DNA from: Cyanobacteria bacterium UBA11370
Lineage (GTDB): Bacteria > Cyanobacteriota > Cyanobacteriia > Cyanobacteriales > Coleofasciculaceae
Direction: 5' to 3'
Assembly: GCA_003486645.1 (NCBI GenBank)
Contig: DNGI01000107.1
Span: 1 to 11,225, forward strand
Length of the DNA: 11,225 nucleotides
In this document: positions 1 through 6,389 of the stretch, piece after piece
Layout: every line of letters starts with the position of its first letter
Position numbering within the stretch: the first letter of the stretch is position 1
The notes under the pieces: model-generated
Databases searched by the model: none
Told to the model about the DNA's origin: nothing
What the model saw: only the letters and a program-made list of their open reading frames with translations
Made by a program: the position numbers and the translations under genes

Positions 1-28
1 CTCCCCATCTCCCCCTCTCCCCCTCTCT
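1..28 (-). repeat. G-rich tandem array inside the oxidoreductase reading frame
   Basis: On the minus strand this is GGGGGAGA twice followed by TGGGGAG. It belongs to the same low-complexity class as the G-rich heptads at 2828-2860 and 6265-6291. Here it is translated as an Arg/Gly/Glu-rich stretch following the normal family sequence 'TGKVWLQ'. The window ends inside it, so its full length is not visible. Confidence 0.7.
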
Positions 29-625
29 TTGCAGCCAAACTTTACCCGTTGCTTGGACTTGCACAGGTGACTCCCCTAACCAAGTATTGAAAATTGCAAT
101 ATCATGAATGGCTAAGTCCCAGAGAGCATCGACATCTTGACGAACTGGTCCTAAATTGGTACGAGCAGCGTAACCATAACGCAAGTCTCCCAAGCGTCCA
201 GATTGTACGACCTCTTGACCCCATCTAACAGCCGGGTGAAACAAATAAGTATGATCCACCATGAGCAACCGCTGTTGTTGCTCGGCAAGGTGATACAATT
301 CCAGGCATTCAGCCACATTTAAGGTTAAGGGTTTTTCTGCCAGGATGTGATAACCATGCCCCAAAGCATCCCGAATCAAAGGGTAATGGGTGACAGCAGG
401 AGTAGCGATGACGAGTGCATCTACCTGAGTAGTACTACGCACTGATTCCCAATCGGTTGCCAATATTACATTTGCATCCAGATTAAATCGTTCTCGAACT
501 GCTGCTAAACGTTCTGAATGGGGATCGACTACCGCGATTAAATCGGCATTAGGATGTTCCCAGAAATTCCGGACTAAGTGTGTACCCCAGCGACCAGCTC
601 CCAATATAGCAATTCTTATCTTCAT
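1..625 (-). CDS. Gfo/Idh/MocA-family oxidoreductase, N-terminal part (runs off the left edge)
   Basis: A reading frame on the minus strand is open from an ATG at 625 to the first base of the window, giving 208 codons without a stop. It starts MKIRIAILGAGRWG, the GxGxxG dinucleotide-binding loop of a Rossmann fold (residues 9-14). The family's conserved EKP motif is at 97-99 and an 'AIHD' motif at 172-175 fits the catalytic HD of the C-terminal domain. Family members are NAD(P)-dependent oxidoreductases, often acting on sugars or sugar nucleotides; the substrate cannot be told here. The family is usually 330-380 residues, so about 60% is visible. No clear Shine-Dalgarno precedes the ATG; the leader consists of AAAACTC heptads. 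The last visible codons (about 199-208) come from a G-rich repeat that looks inserted in the frame, so whether the gene is intact beyond the edge is unknown. Confidence 0.88.
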   Translation of the reverse strand, partial: MKIRIAILGAGRWGTHLVRNFWEHPNADLIAVVDPHSERLAAVRERFNLDANVILATDWESVRSTTQVDALVIATPAVTHYPLIRDALGHGYHILAEKPLTLNVAECLELYHLAEQQQRLLMVDHTYLFHPAVRWGQEVVQSGRLGDLRYGYAARTNLGPVRQDVDALWDLAIHDIAIFNTWLGESPVQVQATGKVWLQREGERGRWG

Positions 626-630
626 TAGAG

Positions 631-646
631 TTTTGAGTTTTGAGTT
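631..646. repeat. TTTTGAG heptads abutting the oxidoreductase start codon
   Basis: TTTTGAG occurs at 631-637 and 638-644 and runs into further T residues. Read on the gene's strand it is AAAACTC, ending two bases before the ATG at 625. The same AAAACTC unit occurs inside the kinase gene at 6974-7027. The rest of the 626-775 spacer (for example 691-720) holds C/T-rich sequence of similar low complexity and no gene. Confidence 0.65.
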
Positions 647-775
647 TTTTATTAATTTAACTCTTTATTTAACGATGATTGGGCAAGATTGTTTCCCTTG
701 TTCCCAAGAGTCCCCCTTGTCTCATTAATTTCACTAACTTTGAATGGATTCGCCAACAACATCATTTATTCTCTT

Positions 776-1486
776 TTATTCATAATTCATAATTTTACCA
801 AACGCTTGTTTTGCAGCCGCTTGTTCGGCTGCCTTTTTAGATCGCCCTTTTCCTTCACCCAAACACTTCCCTTTTAACCAAACTTGAGCGGTAAATCGGT
901 CAGTATCACCGTGTATCAAACTGGTTTCTGTAAGGCGATAATCGGGGAGAATTTTGTAGTGAGCTTGAGTCCATTCTTGGAGAGCATCTTTGTAATTTTG
1001 GCGGGCTGGATCTTGGCGAATTTCTGCTGCGAGTTGCTGAAAGTGAGGGTCTAGCCAAGGGCGTACTAATTCGAGAGTATGGGTACTAAGGTAGAGTGCG
1101 CCCAAAACAGCCTCAAAAGCATCTGCTAACCGGGAAGTCTCGCCTATTGTATCCGCAGCAGCACTGTTAGAAACTAGCAAATAACGTTCCAGTCCATAAC
1201 ACTTGGCTATCTCAGCTAAAATGCGATCGCTCACCAGTACTGAACGAATGGCTGCAAATTCACCGACGGAGGAGTTAGGATACGTTTCAAATAATAACTC
1301 TGAACTTGCAATCCGCACCACAGCATCACCCACAAACTCCAACTGTTCATAATTAGCATCTGGAGAAATGCTAGGGTGAGTCAGCGCTAAGTCGAGTAAC
1401 GACCAATTGACGGGGATATGAGCGGCTAATCCTAGTTTTTGTACTAATGTTTGGAGTTGTTTTTTGCGTCTGGGGTCAAGTGCCAT
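776..1486 (-). CDS. rnc: Ribonuclease III
   Basis: The product is 236 residues, a normal length for bacterial RNase III, the Mg2+-dependent endonuclease that cuts double-stranded RNA during rRNA maturation and mRNA or antisense decay. The signature helix YEQLEFVGDAVVRI carries E47, E50 and D54. The second acidic pair, D122 and E125, lies in 'ADAFEAVLGALY'. A double-stranded RNA binding domain spans about 165-231 and ends in the typical 'GKGRSKKAAEQAAAKQAF' helix. All expected catalytic acids are present, so the enzyme should be active. Cyanobacteria often carry more than one RNase III-like gene; this is a full-length form, not mini-III. The ATG at 1486 has only a weak A-rich leader. The last codons and the stop are formed by two ATTATGA heptads. 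It lies downstream of rnpB on the same strand. Confidence 0.96.
   Translation of the reverse strand: MALDPRRKKQLQTLVQKLGLAAHIPVNWSLLDLALTHPSISPDANYEQLEFVGDAVVRIASSELLFETYPNSSVGEFAAIRSVLVSDRILAEIAKCYGLERYLLVSNSAAADTIGETSRLADAFEAVLGALYLSTHTLELVRPWLDPHFQQLAAEIRQDPARQNYKDALQEWTQAHYKILPDYRLTETSLIHGDTDRFTAQVWLKGKCLGEGKGRSKKAAEQAAAKQAFGKIMNYE
779..792 (-). repeat. Two heptads forming the C-terminus of RNase III
   Basis: TTCATAA is present twice in tandem (779-785 and 786-792). On the gene strand the units encode the final residues M-N-Y-E directly before the TAA stop at 776-778. This suggests that a heptad insertion or expansion has redefined the end of rnc; an older downstream stop is not identifiable. 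Confidence 0.55.
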
Positions 1487-1532
1487 TCTTTAAGTTCTGA
1501 TCTCAACATCTAGAGAAGATGGGGAAAGGTTA

Positions 1533-1574
1533 AAGGGAAAAAGCAAAGGGATGCTGTCATAAGCTTTTCCCCTT
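1533..1574 (-). terminator. Hairpin between rnpB and rnc (possible terminator or processing structure)
   Basis: AAGGGAAAAAGC at 1533-1544 pairs with GCTTTTCCCCTT at 1563-1574; the single mismatch becomes a G-U pair in RNA, giving a 12-bp stem with an 18-nt loop. It sits about 97 nt past the rnpB 3' end and upstream of rnc. On the minus strand the stem is followed by TTAACC rather than a run of T, so it is not a classical intrinsic terminator. The surrounding 1487-1670 spacer contains no gene. Confidence 0.3.
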
Positions 1575-1670
1575 CTCCCTTGCCGTTTTTCCTGATCAAC
1601 TATCTGTAGCCTGATTTTAAGAAATTGGTATATAACGGAAGTCTGACGTACCCTACAAGTTGATGAAAAG

Positions 1671-2110
1671 GAGAGAGTTGGACATAAGCCGGATTCTGTT
1701 CTCCTAGCTGTCACCAACTAAGAGGGTAGTTATCTATCTGGGACGTTTGTTACCAAACGCCTCAAGCGGCTCTACAATAGCGGAACGGGTAAAAGACCAA
1801 CCGTAGTTCCTTCGACCTTGCTCCCAACCGGGGTTTACCGAGCCAGTACCTCTCGATACTGCTGGTGCGCTCTTACCGCACCTTTGCACCCTTACCAAAT
1901 TAGTGATTTGTCCTTCGTCATTTGTCCGTTGTGCTTTACAAATAACCCATGACTAATGACTAATAACTAATTGGCGGTATGTTTCTGTGGCACTATCCTC
2001 ACAGTCGCCTGCACTGGGCATTACCCAGCAAGTTTGGTCTTTCGGGAGTCCGGACTTTCCTCAGATTTACTCAAAGAAGCAAATCCGCAACCACCTGCGC
2101 CAACTCTCTC
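1671..2110 (-). ncRNA. rnpB: RNase P RNA (M1 RNA, cyanobacterial type A)
   Basis: Catalytic RNA of ribonuclease P, which removes the 5' leader of pre-tRNAs. The ends were set by the P1 helix: GAGAGAGTTGG at 2110-2100 pairs perfectly with CCAACTCTCTC at 1681-1671. The universally conserved core is present: GAGGAAAGTCCGGACTCC (complement of 2045-2062) near the 5' end, and ACAGAATCCGGCTTAT (complement of 1684-1699) near the 3' end. The length of about 440 nt is long for a cyanobacterium, explained by a heptad-rich hairpin of about 80 nt at 1895-1974. It lies 38 nt beyond the stop of the hypothetical gene and upstream of rnc, all on the minus strand. The exact mature ends are inferred from P1. 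Confidence 0.96.
1895..1974 (-). repeat. STRR heptad hairpin inserted in rnpB (P12 region)
   Basis: CCAAATTAGT (1895-1904) pairs with ACTAATTGG (1966-1974) with one bulged A. On the RNA strand the 5' side reads as heptads AATTAGT, TATTAGT, CATTAGT, CATGGGT, TATTTGT, and the 3' side contains GGACAAA twice among related units. The arms pair imperfectly with seven-base periodicity. Short tandemly repeated repetitive sequences inside rnpB are described from heterocyst-forming cyanobacteria. Placement in P12 is from general knowledge of the molecule, not from folding. Confidence 0.8.
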
Positions 2111-2118
2111 ATTTCTCT

Positions 2119-2124
2119 AGTGTA
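2119..2124 (-). promoter_or_regulatory. Possible -10 box of rnpB
   Basis: On the minus strand TACACT (2124-2119) lies about 7 nt before the start of the P1 helix, a sensible -10 position. No convincing -35 is seen. It falls between the hypothetical gene's stop (2149) and rnpB, so rnpB could be expressed independently of the gene upstream. Confidence 0.35.
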
Positions 2125-2148
2125 ATCCTGATTTGCCGCTCTCTGTAA

Positions 2149-2763
2149 TTACTTCGGTTCTAAGGCAAGATTGAGTGCTTTTTGCCAGGGCAGTTTTTTG
2201 GCGATAAACTGACAGCGGAAGAGGCAGGAACGTCCACTACTACCGGGTTCAGATACCTTTAATATGAATCGGATTGAGAAGCGATCGCCCTTTTGGGCAG
2301 CTTTTTTAAGTTTTCCGGGGTCAAATAAGGGAGCGGCGACATTTTCGTTACTGAGTTGTTCTTTGATCGCTTCACCGGGGAGCATCTTAATGCCGTCTTG
2401 GGAGACATTTGTCGTTCCGGCAATGACCCGCATCAATCGCCGCGTCGGCTTATCAAAATCACTAATATAACTCTCTTTCCAATCTATATCAATGTTAGAT
2501 TCCTGAGATTTATTTTCGATGATAATCGGCAAGGTTTTTAGCTCTTCTAGCTTATAGCTCGGAGCCAAAGGAAATTTTATAGTAATCAGATCGTTTAATT
2601 TATGCTCAGTTAATTGTTCGTTCAAATAATCACTGTCTATTTGTACAGTGACTAACTTATCTAACGTCTGTAAGGCTTTATTAAATACTAAACTGACGAC
2701 AATTAGATAAACAATGAAAACGAGTAAGTTATTAGCAAACTCTTGAGATAAATAGTTGGACAT
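2149..2763 (-). CDS. Membrane-anchored hypothetical protein
   Basis: A 204-residue protein that I do not recognise. A single hydrophobic segment at about 12-30 ('NLLVFIVYLIVVSLVF' core) is followed by a soluble domain, so it is probably a bitopic membrane protein with an N-terminal anchor. It has no signal-peptidase site that I can see and no catalytic motif. The soluble part is polar with a basic C-terminal third (KLKKAAQKGDRFSIRF) and a Cys pair around 'GRSCLFRCQF'. Codon use and two-strand context (a HIP1 site at 2281 within the gene) match the neighbours. Its 3' end is 38 nt from rnpB on the same strand. The ATG at 2763 has no strong Shine-Dalgarno. It is probably a real conserved cyanobacterial gene, but the function is unknown. 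Confidence 0.75.
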   Translation of the reverse strand: MSNYLSQEFANNLLVFIVYLIVVSLVFNKALQTLDKLVTVQIDSDYLNEQLTEHKLNDLITIKFPLAPSYKLEELKTLPIIIENKSQESNIDIDWKESYISDFDKPTRRLMRVIAGTTNVSQDGIKMLPGEAIKEQLSNENVAAPLFDPGKLKKAAQKGDRFSIRFILKVSEPGSSGRSCLFRCQFIAKKLPWQKALNLALEPK

Positions 2764-2784
2764 CGACTTAGGAACTCAATAGAT

Positions 2785-2904
2785 ATATACCATTTCTCAA
2801 ATGAGTGAGGTACAGTTGCGTTTTCTTCCCCACTCCCGGTCTCCCCACTCCCCACTCCCTAAAACCTAGAAATTTGTACCTCATGAGTATAAGAACCGCT
2901 ATAG
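2785..2904. repeat. Inverted-repeat element enclosing a CCCCACT heptad array
   Basis: TGAGGTACA (2806-2814) and TGTACCTCA (2875-2883) form a perfect 9-bp inverted repeat. The outer parts are degenerate copies too: the right side continues to CTATAG at 2899-2904 and the left side begins with a TATATA stretch near 2785. Between them lies CCCCACT at 2828-2834, 2843-2849 and 2850-2856. It sits in the spacer between corA and the hypothetical gene and has no coding content. Confidence 0.65.
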
Positions 2905-2945
2905 ATTGATTAAGGAGTCATTCTGTATCCAAAATAACCACAGCA

Positions 2946-4088
2946 TTAATTGCGGTTAATCGTCGAAAAATTCTCGAACCAACCACGTCGCCAGAAAAAG
3001 ACACATAGACTAGTGGCGATCGCAATCATCATACCCCAACAAGCAAAATAACCCCAAGTCCATTTGAGTTCAGGCATATGCTCAAAGTTCATCCCATAAA
3101 CACCCGCAATAAAAGTTAGTGGAATAAAAACGGTGGAAATTACCGTCAACACTTTCATAATTTCATTCATCTTATTACCCACGGAAGACAGATACACATC
3201 CATTAAACCCGAAGCCAATTCTCGATAGGTTTCTACCATATCCATCACTTGAATCGCGTGATCATAACAGTCTCGTAGATAAATTCTGACCTCTGAACTA
3301 ATCAGATCACTCCCACCACTCATCAAAGTATTAATCGCACTCCGTTGAGGCCAAATTGAACGGCGCAGGGCGAGTAACTCTCGCCTAATCTGGTAAATTT
3401 TTTCTAACGTCCGGTGAGTAGGATTGAGAATGACTTCATCTTCTAACGCTTCAATGCGTTCACCGTAATCTTCCAATACGGGAAAAAATCCATCAATTAC
3501 GGCATCTAAAAGCGAGTAAGCTAAATAATCAGCACCCGCTTTACGCACATTACCTTTATTAGAACGAATGCGATCGCGGACTGGCTCAAAACAATCTCGT
3601 TCTGGTTCTTCTTGTACGGTCAGCAAATAGTATTTTCCTAACACAAAACTGACTTGTTCAATCCAAAAACCATCATGACTCGGTTTTGGCATCACCATCT
3701 GAGCAATAATCACTAACTGATCCTCATAATCCTCGACTTTTGGACGCTGGGGAACATTAACTACATCTTCTAACACCAAAGGATGTAAATCAAACACTTT
3801 ACCAAGTTGTTGTAAGATATCTTCACTTCCCAAACCCGAAACATCAACCCAAGAAACCGATTTAGTATCCAAATAGACAGCACAATCTTCTGGACTTAAA
3901 TTCGTGACACGAGTAGCGTGGCTTTCGTTATAGTCAATTAAAACAATTGTCGAAGGTGTAGCATCTTCTTCAATGCTTAACGTACCGGGTAGACTACCGG
4001 GTTCATCATAGAAATAATCAAATAAATCTTCTTCCTCTTCTTCAGGTTGTGTCGCCAATCCTGAAGTAGTAAAACGTCGTTCTGGCAT
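2946..4088 (-). CDS. corA: CorA-family magnesium/cobalt transport protein
   Basis: A 380-residue protein of the CorA family, homopentameric channels that bring Mg2+ (also Co2+ or Ni2+) into the cell. The diagnostic YGMNF motif is at 331-335 at the end of the first membrane helix (about 313-331). It is followed by the short periplasmic loop with 'MPELKW' and a second membrane helix (about 345-366), then a basic tail (WRRGW). The large N-terminal cytosolic domain (about 40-300) includes the family stretch 'LHPLVLEDVVNVPQRPKVEDY' in part at 101-121 and the long stalk helix. An unusual acidic run, E16-E20 followed by D21, lies before the domain. Start: ATG at 4088, with AAGG about 11 nt upstream as a plausible ribosome site. 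The gene is separated from groEL by a terminator, so it should have its own promoter. Confidence 0.94.
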   Translation of the reverse strand: MPERRFTTSGLATQPEEEEEDLFDYFYDEPGSLPGTLSIEEDATPSTIVLIDYNESHATRVTNLSPEDCAVYLDTKSVSWVDVSGLGSEDILQQLGKVFDLHPLVLEDVVNVPQRPKVEDYEDQLVIIAQMVMPKPSHDGFWIEQVSFVLGKYYLLTVQEEPERDCFEPVRDRIRSNKGNVRKAGADYLAYSLLDAVIDGFFPVLEDYGERIEALEDEVILNPTHRTLEKIYQIRRELLALRRSIWPQRSAINTLMSGGSDLISSEVRIYLRDCYDHAIQVMDMVETYRELASGLMDVYLSSVGNKMNEIMKVLTVISTVFIPLTFIAGVYGMNFEHMPELKWTWGYFACWGMMIAIATSLCVFFWRRGWFENFSTINRN

Positions 4089-4146
4089 AGGGATTTACCT
4101 TATCGTTATCCTTGATATTCTGATCAGCATCAATTTCTAGTTATGG

Positions 4147-4175
4147 TGTCCTAACCTTAATGGCAACTGCTATAG
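4147..4175 (+). repeat. Solo copy of a 29-nt dispersed repeat arm
   Basis: This starts TGTCCTAAC and ends ACTGCTATAG. It matches 9378-9406 at 24 of 29 positions in the same orientation, and is an inverted relative of the sequence ending at 9299. Here no inverted partner is found nearby, so it looks like a single arm of the element complete at 9299-9405. It lies between corA and the groEL terminator. Confidence 0.6.
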
Positions 4176-4189
4176 CCTGCAATCCTAAC

Positions 4190-4224
4190 AAAAAAGCAGC
4201 CTGCTTTGAAAAGACAAGCTGCTT
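4190..4224 (-). terminator. Rho-independent terminator of groEL
   Basis: On the minus strand AAGCAGC (4224-4218) pairs with GCTGCTT (4200-4194), extended by a TG/CA step inside, and is followed directly by a run of six T (4195-4190). It lies about 125 nt past the groEL stop and would end the groEL transcript before corA. Confidence 0.8.
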
Positions 4225-4237
4225 GGTGGACTGATAC

Positions 4238-4336
4238 CTAGTGCTTCATCCCATTAATTGTGATGAATGATATCCAGTAGAGACGTTGCAATGCAACGTC
4301 TCTACACCCCCCATAATTAATGACATGAACCACTAG
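4238..4336. repeat. 99-bp nested palindromic element in the groEL 3' region
   Basis: The outer arms 4238-4259 and 4315-4336 are 22 nt each and complementary at 19 positions, in blocks CTAGTG, TTCAT, CATTAATT against AATTAATG, ATGAA, CACTAG; the mismatches are symmetric 1- and 2-nt internal loops. In the centre is a perfect 14-bp inverted repeat, GTAGAGACGTTGCA (4277-4290) and its complement (4292-4305), separated by one A. The central palindrome is, from memory, a sequence seen many times in filamentous cyanobacterial genomes. The element has no coding capacity and resembles a miniature inverted-repeat element. Confidence 0.8.
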
Positions 4337-4347
4337 ACGGTAGTGCA

Positions 4348-6018
<1,671 letters not shown>

Positions 6019-6048
6019 TTAGTGTTTGGTCATTACTCCATTGTCAAT

Positions 6049-6075
6049 TTAGCACTCATACGTTGAGAGTGCTAA
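6049..6075 (-). promoter_or_regulatory. CIRCE operator (HrcA binding site)
   Basis: TTAGCACTC, a nine-base spacer (ATACGTTGA), then GAGTGCTAA: an exact match to the CIRCE consensus with the canonical spacing. HrcA represses chaperonin genes from this site until heat stress. It lies 36 nt upstream of the groEL ATG, so it probably overlaps the transcription start or leader. Confidence 0.97.
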
Positions 6076-6114
6076 TTTTGAGAGATGGGGTGAGGGGGAA
6101 GAAAAAGAGTTATC

Positions 6115-6136
6115 GGTTAATGAAATAAACCACTAG
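6115..6136 (+). repeat. Second copy of the groEL-flanking repeat arm
   Basis: This matches 4315-4336 at 18 of 22 positions in the same orientation (shared blocks TTAATG and AACCACTAG). The two copies therefore flank groEL as direct repeats about 1.8 kb apart. A weak inverted partner (TTAGTG ... TCATTA, 6019-6035) may lie just upstream of the groEL start, which would put CIRCE between two arms; that part is uncertain. Confidence 0.55.
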
Positions 6137-6264
6137 CTGAGAGCCACGTCATTTTTTGTAGGATAGTTAGATAGAGTGGGTTGCCCAATCTGCACAATCC
6201 AGAACAATTCCTTCAATACCATCTCTCAAGACCACCTGATCGATTATTTCTGAATATCTAGGGT

Positions 6265-6291
6265 AGGGAGTGGGGAGTCGGCAGGGAGTAA
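6265..6291. repeat. GGGGAGT-type heptad array
   Basis: AGGGAGT (6265-6271) is followed by GGGGAGT (6272-6278) and a degenerate AGGGAGT ending near 6289. The 14 bases at 6265-6278 are the exact reverse complement of 2847-2860, showing that the two arrays belong to the same family in opposite orientation. Confidence 0.6.
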
Positions 6292-6389
6292 AGCAACTTA
6301 ACGATTGGGGGCACTTAATTCATAAAATCGGAGAAATGTCAAGTATTTGTTGCCAAACTAAAGCTCAAAATAAAAAACTTCTTATTTGA

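Noticed and set aside
689..877. 62-codon plus-strand frame over the rnc 3' end
   Set aside because: Antisense to rnc and hydrophobic by chance from T-rich spacer; no start signal.
1490..1717. 75-codon frame on the minus strand between rnpB and rnc
   Set aside because: Its first part lies within the conserved 3' end of rnpB, and the rest is low-complexity spacer; no recognisable protein.
6025..6047. TTGACA on the minus strand (6047-6042) as a -35 for groEL
   Set aside because: A -10 at 17 bp would be CACTAA, a poor match, and transcription would begin at the ATG itself and exclude the CIRCE site from the promoter.
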